Assembly: GCF_009933255.1 (NCBI RefSeq)
Contig: NZ_MAEI01000002.1
Location: 307,491-371,490 of the forward strand
Direction: 5' to 3'
Length of the DNA: 64,000 bases
DNA from: Enterococcus diestrammenae
GTDB taxonomy: Bacteria > Bacillota > Bacilli > Lactobacillales > Enterococcaceae
Below are positions 1 to 8,627 of the stretch, one piece after another (within the stretch, counting starts at the first letter, position 1; each line of letters opens with the position of its first letter). Under the pieces are notes generated by a model. It did no database searches, was not told where the DNA came from, and was given only the letters and a program-made list of their open reading frames with translations. The translations under genes and the position numbers were made by a program.

Positions 1-2
1 AA

Positions 3-50
3 ATAATAAGTATGATTAAGGAATATCAATTGGATCGTTTTGATGAATAA
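3..50 (+). CDS. C-terminal end of an upstream gene (partial, tentative)
   Basis: One frame is open from the left edge to a TAA at 48-50 and encodes about 15 residues ending in LDRFDE. A ribosome binding site and the next gene follow within 40 bases on the same strand, which would fit the tail of a co-transcribed gene. The stretch is too short to identify and could be open by chance. Confidence 0.3.
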   Translation: MISMIKEYQLDRFDE

Positions 51-86
51 GCACCAATCAAACGTGTATCGAAAGGAAGTGCTGGG

Positions 87-773
87 ATGACTCAAAAAAA
101 CTCTAAAAAAACGCCAGAAATCATGACCGACTTACGAAAAGACATCGTGCGGATGCCGAGTGTGATTCGGGAAGCCAGTGGAATCATGATTTTTGGTAAG
201 CGGATTAAATCGATTATTTTTACTACGGATATCGCAATTATCCGCAATACCGATGCCGATGCGGTGATTGCCGTTTATCCTTTCACACCACATCCTGCAA
301 TAACTAAGAGCATTATTGAAGCTGCGGATATTCCGGTCTTTTCTGGTGTAGGTGGCGGCTTGACTCAAGGTAGTCGTTCAGCCTATATGAGCATGTTTGC
401 TGAAGCCCAGGGGTCTTTGGGGGTTGTTTTAAATGCTCCGACACCGGTGAAGACGGTCAAGATGGTAGCCCAAGTGGTGGATATACCCGTCATTAGTACT
501 GTGACTTCCGTATATACACCGATTGACGAAAAATTGGCTGCCGGCGTGAAGATTATCAATATCAGTGCCGGCAAAGATACTGCCGCGACCGTCCGCTATT
601 TTAGAGAACGTCATCCAGATTTGGCAATCATGGCGACGGGGGGCCCAACGAAAGCGAGTATTATAGAAACGATCGAAGCTGGTGCCAACGCCATCACTTA
701 CACACCTCCTTCTAACGGTGAACTCTTCCGTCGTAAAATGGAACACTATCGCGAAGAAGAAAAAGGCAAATAG
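87..773 (+). CDS. TIM-barrel-like protein of unknown function
   Basis: This 228-residue soluble protein has no signal peptide or membrane segment. Its alternating beta-strand and helix pattern, a glycine loop GVGGG near residue 87 and a second loop ATGGPT near residue 183 resemble the phosphate-binding loops of TIM-barrel enzymes such as aldolases or synthases. Similar proteins in enterococci are usually only annotated as hydrolase or hypothetical. The start ATG has the ribosome binding site GAAAGGAAG about 8 bases upstream. A strong terminator follows directly, so it ends a transcript. The fold class is an inference from the pattern; substrate and reaction are unknown. Confidence 0.7.
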   Translation: MTQKNSKKTPEIMTDLRKDIVRMPSVIREASGIMIFGKRIKSIIFTTDIAIIRNTDADAVIAVYPFTPHPAITKSIIEAADIPVFSGVGGGLTQGSRSAYMSMFAEAQGSLGVVLNAPTPVKTVKMVAQVVDIPVISTVTSVYTPIDEKLAAGVKIINISAGKDTAATVRYFRERHPDLAIMATGGPTKASIIETIEAGANAITYTPPSNGELFRRKMEHYREEEKGK

Positions 774-785
774 TTTTCTCCAAAA

Positions 786-828
786 GGCATCGAGCAAGGT
801 AGTGGTTTTGCTGGATGTCTTTTTTTTT
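786..828 (+). terminator. Rho-independent terminator after the TIM-barrel gene
   Basis: The stem GCATCgAGCAA pairs with TTGCTgGATGT and is followed by a run of eight or more T residues. Confidence 0.85.
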
Positions 829-848
829 CGATAAATAATTTAAAAAAA

Positions 849-916
849 ATAAGCTCCAAAAAGGTTGATGGTTCAGGGATTAAGTGGCGTATCATACTGT
901 CATATTTCACGGTATA
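849..916 (+). repeat. Intergenic repeat, subgroup 1, copy A
   Basis: This stretch closely resembles 30982-31050 (copy B). Both carry TAAGCTCC followed by an A-run, TTGATG or CTGATG, a TCAGG box, ATTAAGT or AATAAGT and a TGTCATATT box, in the same order and orientation. No credible coding frame is present. The remaining sequence between 773 and 1115 shows nothing else apart from the two terminators. Confidence 0.55.
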
Positions 917-1114
917 CATGCTGCCCTATAAGAAAATAATTTGCTAGATTTATGAACAAAAGGAATAAATCGATTATCCATGAAGCAAGCCTGGCCAGCT
1001 TACTTATTGATCGGGGAAGTAGCCACTATTTGTTTTGGATTGTTCCCAAACTGTGAGCTACCTGGCTCGCCTAAAGAAACGAGCGGTTACGGACTGAAAA
1101 AAACTGTGGATTCG

Positions 1115-1156
1115 AAAAAAGCCGCCAGCATCTGGATCCAGACGCTAACGGCTTTT
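1115..1156 (-). terminator. Terminator for the minus-strand gene pair
   Basis: Read on the minus strand, GCCG...CGGC encloses the palindromic core CTGGATCCAG and is followed by six T residues. It sits about 25 bases past the stop codon of the gene at 1180-1464. Confidence 0.8.
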
Positions 1157-1179
1157 AGCTGATTGGGTGGAAAGGATAC

Positions 1180-1464
1180 TTACAAAATCAAGGCATCCGC
1201 GGTTTCTTTAAAGCCATAGACAGGTAAAAAAAGCTCTTCTGCGTAGGTCATCAAGACGAAAGAACGATGGGTCATGAGAGCAATGACTATTTTTGTTAGC
1301 GGAAGTGGCGGCAAGTTGTTGTCAGCGATGAAAATCAGTTGTCCGTCGGTTTGGCGTATCTGACTACAAGGCAACTGTCGTGACTCCCGACTAATCAATA
1401 ATCCTTGGTAGGCTTGACCTTGAGTCGGAAGGGTGATGGCTGTTAAGAGCTCGCTAGCCCGCAT
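1180..1464 (-). CDS. Small hypothetical protein, second gene of a minus-strand pair
   Basis: This 94-residue protein is not recognised. It has no signal peptide. The C-terminal half is rich in hydrophobic beta-type residues (IVIALMTHRSFVLMTY), suggesting a small folded domain rather than a membrane anchor. The start ATG overlaps the end of the upstream gene by 11 bases, and a GCAGGA ribosome binding site lies about 7 bases before it, so the two genes are probably translationally coupled. A strong terminator follows. Its conserved layout with the partner gene, rather than any motif, is the reason to call it real. Confidence 0.6.
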   Translation of the reverse strand: MRASELLTAITLPTQGQAYQGLLISRESRQLPCSQIRQTDGQLIFIADNNLPPLPLTKIVIALMTHRSFVLMTYAEELFLPVYGFKETADALIL

Positions 1465-1741
1465 GAGTGATCCTGCCTTTCTTACGAGAAGGATAAGGAC
1501 TTAGTTCAAAATCTAGCATAATCTTAGTCTTTCCTACTACTTGATATTGGCTGACGATAAACTGTCCCCGTCGATTGTATATTCCATGAACAACCACCTG
1601 CATACCTGGAGCAACATCGGCTAAAAAACTCAAGCCATGTTTGGCAATCAAACAGTTCTCGTTATTTAATTTAAAGTAGACCAAAGGCGGATTGCTGGCA
1701 ATAAGTTTGGTTTTTTGAATCAGACCTTGTTTTGTTAGCAT
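1454..1741 (-). CDS. Small hypothetical protein, first gene of a minus-strand pair
   Basis: This 95-residue soluble protein is not recognised. The middle, with strands such as GMQVVVHGIYNRRGQFIVSQY (shown here only to its core VVVHGIY), looks like a small beta-barrel of OB type, and the C-terminus is basic (YPSRKKGR). The start has a perfect AAAGGAG about 9 bases upstream, and a sigma-A promoter TTTACA-N17-TATAAT lies at 1865-1893 on this strand. The gene is divergent from the xpt-pbuX unit and overlaps the following gene by 11 bases. Function is unknown; an OB-fold is only a guess from the strand pattern. Confidence 0.65.
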   Translation of the reverse strand: MLTKQGLIQKTKLIASNPPLVYFKLNNENCLIAKHGLSFLADVAPGMQVVVHGIYNRRGQFIVSQYQVVGKTKIMLDFELSPYPSRKKGRITHAG

Positions 1742-1864
1742 GGAAAACCACTCCTTTGTAAGGGTGAATTAGCGAGGGTTTGCAAATAAAAATCGTCTTT
1801 TATTGGGAACTAAGTGAGGAAAGTATCAGGGAAAAGGACAAGGCAGCTACCACTTACCAATTTC

Positions 1865-1893
1865 ATTATACAAACAAACGTTCCCTTTGTAAA
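1865..1893 (-). promoter_or_regulatory. Sigma-A promoter for the minus-strand pair
   Basis: On the minus strand TTTACA is followed by a 17-base spacer and a perfect TATAAT. Confidence 0.75.
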
Positions 1894-1935
1894 GAGTAGC
1901 CTTTTTTAAGACTATGAAAAAATCATGAAAAGATG

Positions 1936-1964
1936 TTGCGACTTTCCATGGAGGGTGTTATACT
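1936..1964 (+). promoter_or_regulatory. Promoter of the xpt-pbuX transcript
   Basis: TTGCGA, a 17-base spacer and TATACT lie about 40 bases upstream of the riboswitch aptamer. Confidence 0.75.
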
Positions 1965-2002
1965 CGGCAACATAAATGGTACATCTAATACCTATAATTA
2001 CT

Positions 2003-2066
2003 GCTTATATATCGTCGTAATCGGTCGACAGTCTCTACCCGGTACCGTAAATACCGGACTATAAGC
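2003..2066 (+). promoter_or_regulatory. Purine riboswitch aptamer, guanine class
   Basis: The closing stem P1 is formed by GCTTAT (2003-2008) and ATAAGC (2061-2066). Inside lie the conserved junction TCTACC and the P3 arm CGGTACCGTAAATACCGG. The specificity position in the final junction reads GACTATA, that is C rather than U, which in this family marks guanine/xanthine rather than adenine binding. Placement before xpt-pbuX is the classical context. Confidence 0.93.
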
Positions 2067-2099
2067 AAAAAAACGTGCTTAGACACTTTTTTTGCTTAT
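2061..2099 (+). terminator. Riboswitch expression platform (terminator/antiterminator)
   Basis: The sequence ATAAGCAAAAAAA...GTG, a six-base loop, and CACTTTTTTTGCTTAT forms a long inverted repeat. The ATAAGC half is also the 3' strand of the aptamer P1 stem. With ligand bound, P1 would hold this strand and leave the shorter A-run/GTG:CAC/T-run hairpin as the terminator. The switching logic is inferred. Confidence 0.65.
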
Positions 2100-2210
2100 G
2101 CAAAGGAGTTTCTGGGCATTTTTTTGTAGGTATAGTTATTTTAAACGATTTTCATTCGAGATTTATCATGCTTTTTGAGTGATTGGTAGCCCGGTTAGTC
2201 AGAGAGATGA

Positions 2211-2813
<603 letters not shown>

Positions 2814-4133
2814 TTGGAAAAGCAAACACAGACAGGCAAAGCGGCAGTATTAGGGTTACAACACTTATTGGCGATGTACGCTGGGGCAGTGGCGGTGCCT
2901 CTTTTAATTGGTACAGGTTTGGGTTTTAATGAAGAACAAATGACATATTTGATTTCGATTGATATTTTCATGTGTGGGATTGCTACCTTACTGCAGCTTA
3001 CTGTTACGAAGTTTTTCGGAATTGGCTTGCCGGTAGTTTTAGGCTGTGCCATTCAAGCGGTGGCACCTCTGATTTTGATTGGTACGAAATCTGGTGTGGG
3101 GGCCATCTACGGTTCCATTATTGCCGCGGGAATTTTCGTCGTATTGATTTCCGGCGTCTTTTCAAAAATCAAAAAACTTTTCCCCCCACTAGTAACAGGG
3201 ACGGTGATTACAGTTATCGGGTTAACCTTGATTCCTGTAGCGATTACCAAAATGGGCGGTGGCGATGGGACGGCCACCAATTTTGGTGACAAGGATAATC
3301 TACTCTTGGCGTTTATCACCATTGCTTTAATTATTGGGATTCAGATTTTTGCCAAAGGGTTTATCCGTTCAATTTCAGTTTTAATCGGTTTAGTCGGTGG
3401 CACGTTATTGGCTTACTTCATGGGAATGGTGGATTTCTCAGCAATTGGTCACGCTCCGATTTTCCATGTACCACAACCTTTTTACTTTGGAAAACCAACT
3501 TTTGATATATGGTCAATCTTATTGATGATCATTATTTCGATTGTCAGTATGGTAGAATCCACGGGGGTTTACTTTGCTTTAGGAGACATCACAGGTCAAG
3601 CCATCGATGAAGATGATTTAAAACGGGGCTATCGAGCAGAAGGATTAGCCGTGATTCTTGGTGGAATTTTCAATACGTTCCCTTATACTGGTTTTTCCCA
3701 AAATGTTGGGTTGGTGCAACTTTCAGGAATTAAAACTAAAAAACCGATTTACTTCTCAGCAGCCTTTTTGATTATTTTGGGTCTGTTTCCTAAAATTGGG
3801 GCCTTGGCTCAAGTGATTCCTGAACCAGTTTTAGGTGGCGGGATGCTAGTGATGTTTGGTATGGTGGCGGTCCAAGGGATGCGGATGCTTTCCAAAGTCG
3901 ACTTTGACAACGATAAAAACCTATTAGTCATTGCGGTTTCCATGGGCTTTGGTTTGGGTTTCAACGTTATGCCGCAGCTCTTTGCCCAACTACCTGAGAC
4001 CGTGCAAATGTTTACTGGCAATGGAATTGTTATCAGTTCCTTGACAGCAATCGTTCTAAACTTATTGTTTAATGGTTTGAAAGAAGAAAAAATACCGCTT
4101 CATGATATTGTTGAAGAAGAGGTTCATGGATAG
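2814..4133 (+). CDS. pbuX: Xanthine permease, NCS2 family
   Basis: This 439-residue multi-spanning membrane protein imports xanthine in symport with protons. The N-terminus TGKAAVLGLQHLLAMYAGAVAVPLLIG (core GLQHLLAMYAG) is the hallmark of NCS2 nucleobase transporters, and a QNVGL motif near the middle is the usual substrate-site region. Translation starts at TTG 2814, directly after the xpt stop, with GGAGG inside the end of xpt at 2801-2805. The pair is therefore tightly coupled, and both respond to the guanine riboswitch. A terminator follows the stop codon. Confidence 0.92.
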   Translation: MEKQTQTGKAAVLGLQHLLAMYAGAVAVPLLIGTGLGFNEEQMTYLISIDIFMCGIATLLQLTVTKFFGIGLPVVLGCAIQAVAPLILIGTKSGVGAIYGSIIAAGIFVVLISGVFSKIKKLFPPLVTGTVITVIGLTLIPVAITKMGGGDGTATNFGDKDNLLLAFITIALIIGIQIFAKGFIRSISVLIGLVGGTLLAYFMGMVDFSAIGHAPIFHVPQPFYFGKPTFDIWSILLMIIISIVSMVESTGVYFALGDITGQAIDEDDLKRGYRAEGLAVILGGIFNTFPYTGFSQNVGLVQLSGIKTKKPIYFSAAFLIILGLFPKIGALAQVIPEPVLGGGMLVMFGMVAVQGMRMLSKVDFDNDKNLLVIAVSMGFGLGFNVMPQLFAQLPETVQMFTGNGIVISSLTAIVLNLLFNGLKEEKIPLHDIVEEEVHG

Positions 4134-4140
4134 TAGCAAA

Positions 4141-4172
4141 AAAAACCGGACTGGCAACAGTTCGGTTTTTTT
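4141..4172 (+). terminator. Terminator after pbuX
   Basis: AACCGGACTG pairs with CAGTTCGGTT, followed by seven T residues. Confidence 0.88.
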
Positions 4173-4190
4173 GGAAACAGGAGGAAAGTG

Positions 4191-4609
4191 ATGGTTACCA
4201 TGCGTTATGCAACAAGAGCGGATTGGGGATTTTGGTCACAATTGGTTCGCCATCTTAAAAAAAAGTTTTTCTAGAAAAGTGCCGCCAACAAACGGCTTTT
4301 GTTCTTTGGGCTGATGGAATTGATGTGGGAGTGTTGCGCTACAACTTGTTTTGGGATCAGACGCCTTTTTTAAACTTGATTTATCTTGCTGAGAGGTATC
4401 GTAGTGTTGGTTTGGGTCGGCAAGCGTTGGCCTCTTGGGAAGAGAAAATGATCGAATTGGGTCACCAGTCGGTTATGACTTCCACCCAAGCGGATGAAAT
4501 GGCTCAACATTTTATCGAAAATTAGGGTATCAAGACTGTGGTAGTCTTTCTTTAGCAAATCAAGCGTTAGAAATAATTATGATAAAAACCCTCCCACTTT
4601 CTTCGTGAT
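4191..4609 (+). pseudogene. GNAT N-acetyltransferase, broken by two frameshifts
   Basis: Three pieces in different frames add up to one GNAT of about 139 residues. The first piece starts MVTMRYATRADW at ATG 4191, with GGAGG upstream, and stops near 4275 just after an A8/T5 tract. The second (from about 4272, containing LIYLAERYRSVGLGRQAL and MTSTQADEMAQHF) carries the acetyl-CoA loop region and stops at 4525. The third continues in another frame from about 4516 as KLGYQDCGSL...IIMIKTL. The joined order matches GNAT architecture exactly. Both shifts sit at short A- or T-runs, so genuine decay or sequencing error are both possible. Substrate is unknown. Confidence 0.8.
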
Positions 4610-4644
4610 CATTGAGGTATCTCAGAAGACGAGTGCTCCTTTTT

Positions 4645-4690
4645 AAAACACGAACAAAAATATGCTTATAATAATTAATATTCGACATCT
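4645..4690 (+). promoter_or_regulatory. Candidate PurR box pair upstream of purE
   Basis: AAACACGAACAAAAAT around 4651-4655 carries the CGAAC core of the Gram-positive PurBox. A degenerate inverted partner (TATTCGACAT, 4678-4687) follows. The core G lies about 76 bases upstream of the expected start of transcription, the position reported for PurR activation in Lactococcus. Confidence 0.65.
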
Positions 4691-4692
4691 CT

Positions 4693-4721
4693 TTGACTCT
4701 TGCTTTTGCTCTTGTTAAAAT
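4693..4721 (+). promoter_or_regulatory. Promoter of purE-K-B
   Basis: TTGACT, a 17-base spacer and TAAAAT. The same -10 and spacing recur at the purC promoter. Confidence 0.85.
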
Positions 4722-4779
4722 AAAAATTGAAACTGCTAGAGAGGCAACTCTCTACAATATAAAGGAGCGAATGTATCTC

Positions 4780-5268
4780 ATGAAACCAGAAGTTGCTGTC
4801 ATTATGGGAAGTCAATCCGACTGGGAAACGATGAAATTTGCCTGTGAAAGTCTGGATGAATTGGGGATTGCTTATATCAAGAAAGTGGTCTCTGCTCATC
4901 GAACACCGGAGTTGATGTTTGAATTTGCCGAAAATGCCCGCAAAAACGGCCTGAAAGTAATTATTGCCGGAGCGGGGGGAGCAGCTCATTTGCCAGGGAT
5001 GGTAGCAGCTAAAACAACATTACCGGTAATTGGTGTACCGGTCCAATCCCGAACATTAAATGGCTTGGATTCGTTGTTGTCAATCGTTCAAATGCCCGGG
5101 GGTGTTCCCGTGGCCACGACAGCCATTGGAAAAGCTGGCGCGACAAATGCAGGATTACTTGCAGGTCAAATGCTTTCCATGTATGATTTAGATATCGCGC
5201 AACGCCTAGCTAACAAGCGAGAAGCAATGCGTCAATCTGTAATGGAAAGTAGTGATCAACTTGGTTAA
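4780..5268 (+). CDS. purE: N5-carboxyaminoimidazole ribonucleotide mutase
   Basis: PurE converts N5-CAIR to CAIR in de novo purine synthesis and works after PurK. The 162-residue protein has GSQSDW at residues 10-15, SAHRTPE at 38-44 and [11 protein letters not shown] at 64-74, all diagnostic. Two ATGs compete: 4771 is only 3 bases from AAAGGAG and 4780 is 12 bases away. The later one gives the usual N-terminus [11 protein letters not shown] and was chosen. The frame is open further upstream into the promoter, which is not coding. It is the first gene of the purE-K-B unit and overlaps the start of purK. Confidence 0.95.
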   Translation: MKPEVAVIMGSQSDWETMKFACESLDELGIAYIKKVVSAHRTPELMFEFAENARKNGLKVIIAGAGGAAHLPGMVAAKTTLPVIGVPVQSRTLNGLDSLLSIVQMPGGVPVATTAIGKAGATNAGLLAGQMLSMYDLDIAQRLANKREAMRQSVMESSDQLG

Positions 5269-6382
5269 GCCTTTAAGACCTGGAGCGGTTATCGGGATTG
5301 TTGGAGGAGGACAGCTGGGGCGGATGATGGCCATCAGTGCAAAAGAAATGGGATTTCGCGTGGGGGTTTTAGATCCCACCGAAGATTGTCCAGCTTCACA
5401 AGTTGCCGATTGGCATATCCGTGCAAATTATGATGATATCTTAGCTTTAGAAGAATTGGCGCGCCGCTGTGCCGTGATCACTTATGAATTTGAAAATGTT
5501 AGTGTCGAAGCGTTGAATTCAATATTGCCTTATGCTTATGTTCCTCAAGGGACGGACCTGTTGGCAATTACCCAAGACCGTTTGTTGGAAAAATCATTTT
5601 TAGAAGCCAATAATATCGTGATTGCTCCTTATGAAACGATTATTAGCCCGACGGATATCCAAGATGCCATTGATCATATTGGCTATCCTTGTGTATTGAA
5701 AACGACACGAGGAGGGTATGATGGCAAAGGCCAGTATGTTCTATACAGCACAGCTGACCTGGCAGCTTCTATGAATTTGCTGCGTTCGGGCACCTGCGAA
5801 CTAGAAGCGTGGATACCTTATGATAAAGAGCTTTCGGTGATGGTAGCTGGTAATGGTCGTGGGGAATATTCCGTTTTTCCAGTTGTCGAGAATATTCATC
5901 GCAACAATATTTTACACGAAACAATCGCGCCAGCCCGTGTGGATCCAGAAGTTGCCGAAGAAGCGGAACGCATTGCCACAGAAATTGCCAAAGCTTTAGA
6001 TCTTCGGGGCTGTCTGGCGATTGAAATGTTTCTAACAAAAAGTGGCAGCATCTATGTCAACGAGTTGGCCCCCCGCCCTCATAATTCTGGGCACTATAGT
6101 ATTGAAGCCTGCAATATGAGCCAGTTTGATGCCCATATTCGAGGGATTTGTGGTTGGCCTTTAGGGGAGGTCAAGCTGCTTTCTGAAGCGGTGATGGTGA
6201 ATGTCTTAGGTGAGCACTTAGAAGAGACTTATGAACTAATTGACCTAAAACCAAACTGGCAATTCCACTATTACGGCAAGGCAGCGGCCAAAAAAGGCCG
6301 TAAAATGGGCCATATTACCATCACGACAACTGATCTGTACGGAACTTTAGAAGAAATTTACCAAACCAACATTTGGGATTAA
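5252..6382 (+). CDS. purK: N5-carboxyaminoimidazole ribonucleotide synthase
   Basis: PurK uses ATP and bicarbonate to carboxylate AIR to N5-CAIR, the substrate of PurE. The 376-residue ATP-grasp protein has the N-terminal [11 protein letters not shown] nucleotide loop, the central GYDGKGQ loop and the [12 protein letters not shown] motif expected of PurK. The start is either GTG 5252 (used here) or TTG 5261; GGAAAG at 5244-5249 spaces better to the latter, which would cut three residues. The start overlaps the end of purE, indicating translational coupling. Function is secure. Confidence 0.95.
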   Translation: MINLVKPLRPGAVIGIVGGGQLGRMMAISAKEMGFRVGVLDPTEDCPASQVADWHIRANYDDILALEELARRCAVITYEFENVSVEALNSILPYAYVPQGTDLLAITQDRLLEKSFLEANNIVIAPYETIISPTDIQDAIDHIGYPCVLKTTRGGYDGKGQYVLYSTADLAASMNLLRSGTCELEAWIPYDKELSVMVAGNGRGEYSVFPVVENIHRNNILHETIAPARVDPEVAEEAERIATEIAKALDLRGCLAIEMFLTKSGSIYVNELAPRPHNSGHYSIEACNMSQFDAHIRGICGWPLGEVKLLSEAVMVNVLGEHLEETYELIDLKPNWQFHYYGKAAAKKGRKMGHITITTTDLYGTLEEIYQTNIWD

Positions 6383-6427
6383 CCCGAGTGATTCTTAACC
6401 AATTTTGTAAAGGAGTTTACACCCACT

Positions 6428-7726
6428 ATGTTAGAACGCTATTCACGACCTGAGATGAGTCGAATCTGGACAGATCAAAATCGTTACCAAGCCTGGTTAG
6501 AAGTTGAGATTTTAGCCGATGAAGCTTGGGCTGAACTGGGGGAAATCCCCAAAGAAGATGTTGCTAAAATTCGCGCCAATGCCACCTTTTCCATTGAGCG
6601 TATTTTAGAGATTGAAGAAAGTACTCGTCATGATGTGGTGGCCTTCACTCGGGCGGTTTCTGAATCATTAGGTGAAGAACGAAAATGGGTCCATTATGGA
6701 CTGACCAGTACCGATGTAGTGGATACCGCCTATGGCTATTTGCTGAAACAAGCCAACGATGTTTTACGACAAGATTTACAGAATTTCTTGGAGATTATCG
6801 CTAAGAAAGCCAAAGAACACAAATATACCGTCTGCATGGGGCGGACCCATGGAGTTCATGCAGAACCTACGACTTTTGGGTTGAAACTGGCGACATGGTA
6901 CTCAGAAATGAAACGCAATATCCAACGGTTTGAACATGCCGCAAGAGGTGTGGAGGCAGGAAAAATCTCTGGTGCGGTGGGGACCTTTGCCAATATCCCG
7001 CCTTTTATCGAAGCGTATGTTTGTGATAAATTAGGCATCCAAGCCCAAGAGATTTCCACTCAAGTATTGCCGCGAGATCTCCATGCGGAATATTTTGCTG
7101 CTTTGGCCTTGATCGCGACTTCCATCGAACGCTTTGCAACCGAAATTCGCGGTTTGCAAAAATCCGAGACTCGAGAAGTTGAAGAGTATTTTGCTAAGGG
7201 GCAAAAAGGTTCTTCCGCTATGCCGCATAAACGCAATCCCATCGGCTCCGAAAACATGTGTGGGTTAGCCCGAGTAGTTCGCGGACATATGCTTACTGCC
7301 TATGATGATGTGCCTTTATGGCATGAACGGGATATTTCCCATTCGTCAGCCGAACGAATTATTGTCCCTGATACCACCATTTTATTGAACTATATGCTGA
7401 ATCGTTTTGGCAATATTGTCAAAAATCTAACCGTCTTTCCAGAAAATATGAAGCGCAATATGAATGCGACTTTTGGTTTGATTTATAGCCAACGGGTGAT
7501 GTTGAAGCTCATCGACAAAGGGATGACTCGCGAACAAGCTTATGATTTGGTGCAACCAAAAACCGCTTTTGCTTGGGACCATCAGACGGCATTCCGACCT
7601 CTCCTGGAAGAAGACGAGAAAATTACCGCCATCTTGACTCCGGAAGATTTAGATGATGCCTTCGATTACCAATACCATTTGCGTAATGTGGACGTTATTT
7701 TTGACCGGATTGGTTTAGGGGAATAG
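6428..7726 (+). CDS. purB: Adenylosuccinate lyase
   Basis: PurB removes fumarate both from SAICAR and from adenylosuccinate, so it acts twice in AMP synthesis. The 432-residue protein matches the family length. The superfamily signature [12 protein letters not shown] is at residues 261-272 and the catalytic histidine region [10 protein letters not shown] at 138-147. A clear AAAGGAG precedes ATG 6428, 45 bases after purK. A very strong terminator follows, so purE-K-B is a unit separate from purC onward. Confidence 0.96.
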   Translation: MLERYSRPEMSRIWTDQNRYQAWLEVEILADEAWAELGEIPKEDVAKIRANATFSIERILEIEESTRHDVVAFTRAVSESLGEERKWVHYGLTSTDVVDTAYGYLLKQANDVLRQDLQNFLEIIAKKAKEHKYTVCMGRTHGVHAEPTTFGLKLATWYSEMKRNIQRFEHAARGVEAGKISGAVGTFANIPPFIEAYVCDKLGIQAQEISTQVLPRDLHAEYFAALALIATSIERFATEIRGLQKSETREVEEYFAKGQKGSSAMPHKRNPIGSENMCGLARVVRGHMLTAYDDVPLWHERDISHSSAERIIVPDTTILLNYMLNRFGNIVKNLTVFPENMKRNMNATFGLIYSQRVMLKLIDKGMTREQAYDLVQPKTAFAWDHQTAFRPLLEEDEKITAILTPEDLDDAFDYQYHLRNVDVIFDRIGLGE

Positions 7727-7808
7727 CCCTTGATAGCTAGGGATTCATCATAGGCTGGCTTATCTGCTGCTTCTTTCACTAAACCTTATTGTTAAACTGA
7801 TAATCAAT

Positions 7809-7857
7809 GAAAAAAGCCTGCAAACTCATGGAAATCCTGAGTTTGCAGGCTTTTTTA
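7809..7857. terminator. Strong bidirectional terminator between purB and a convergent gene
   Basis: AAAAAAGCCTGCAAACTCA pairs with TGAGTTTGCAGGCTTTTTT around a short loop. It can end both purB and the minus-strand gene at 7868-8248. Confidence 0.92.
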
Positions 7858-7867
7858 GGCTGATTAC

Positions 7868-8248
7868 TTATGCATAAGCATTTTGCTCAATATAATAATG
7901 AAAATGACCTTCTCGTAATCGTTGGAGGAGAGCTTCGACAAAAGTGAAATCCCGCTCCTCGAGATTGAAGAAGACTTTGAAATGATAAAGATTTTTAAAC
8001 AGATGTTGTTCGTGCACTTGGGTGATAACCAACTCATCATTGTGTTGGTTGCGGTATTGCAGCGTACGCTTGCGACATTCCACGTGTCGTTTGCTAGCTC
8101 GCCGGATTTTTCGGAAAGTATAAAAAGAGGTGGTGCAGTTTTGTTGATAGACTTCCTCAACAGCTAGCAAATCGTTGAACAACGCGCGCTTTTCTTCAAT
8201 AGAGAGTGCTTCTAAAAAGTCATCGATGGCCTGTTGCTGATCCAACAT
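7868..8248 (-). CDS. Hypothetical protein inserted between the two pur units
   Basis: This 126-residue cytoplasmic protein is not recognised. Its N-terminus is acidic and helical (QQAIDDFLEALSIEEKRALFNDLLAVEEVY), followed by a basic segment and a C-terminus rich in F, H and Y. An ideal TAGGAGG lies 7 bases before ATG, and a minus-strand promoter TTTACA-N17-TATATT is at 8284-8312, so it is a real, independently transcribed gene. It runs opposite to the pur genes and separates purB from purC. Its short coiled helical N-terminus is compatible with a small regulator, but there is no recognisable DNA-binding motif. Confidence 0.65.
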   Translation of the reverse strand: MLDQQQAIDDFLEALSIEEKRALFNDLLAVEEVYQQNCTTSFYTFRKIRRASKRHVECRKRTLQYRNQHNDELVITQVHEQHLFKNLYHFKVFFNLEERDFTFVEALLQRLREGHFHYYIEQNAYA

Positions 8249-8283
8249 ACGTATGCCTCCTAATCACTACTGGTTACATTGCA

Positions 8284-8312
8284 AATATATCATGTAAACA
8301 ACAATCTGTAAA
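8284..8312 (-). promoter_or_regulatory. Promoter of the minus-strand gene, with TGTAAAC repeats
   Basis: Minus-strand TTTACA, 17 bases, TATATT. The plus strand shows TGTAAAC at 8293-8299 and again at 8307-8313, with TTTACAG beyond, so an operator may overlap the promoter. Confidence 0.6.
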
Positions 8313-8483
8313 CGGTTTCTTTACAGTCAAGTTCTATACTGATTTTTTATTTTTAAAATAATCGATAATCACAGATTTTCGAAATGAATTTTTAAAATAT
8401 GGCTATTTTTTTAAGATGAGAAAAAACCATTTTTCCATCAATCAAAACGGCAATTAGTAGAGGAGCTGTCTGATTAATAGCGA

Positions 8484-8500
8484 AAAAGACGAACGTTTGG
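8484..8500 (+). promoter_or_regulatory. Candidate PurR box upstream of purC
   Basis: AAAAAGACGAACGTTTGG carries the CGAAC core, 43 bases upstream of the -35, nearly the same distance as at purE. The AAAAGACGAACG string recurs at 8571-8582, just downstream of the expected transcription start. Confidence 0.65.
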
Positions 8501-8532
8501 ATGCTTTTGATTTAGGAATATCAAGAATCGTG

Positions 8533-8561
8533 TTGACCCTCCTGATGCTGACTGTTAAAAT
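8533..8561 (+). promoter_or_regulatory. Promoter of purC-S-Q-L-F-M-N-H-D
   Basis: TTGACC, a 17-base spacer ending in GT, then TAAAAT. The layout is nearly identical to the purE promoter. Confidence 0.85.
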
Positions 8562-8627
8562 GAAATCATCAAAAGACGAACGATTTTGCGTCTGGATATG
8601 AAGTTTGTTAATTTAGAGGGGTGCACA

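Noticed and set aside
980..1162. Open frame of 60 codons overlapping the minus-strand terminator
   Set aside because: No ribosome binding site, and its 3' half is the terminator hairpin of the opposite strand.
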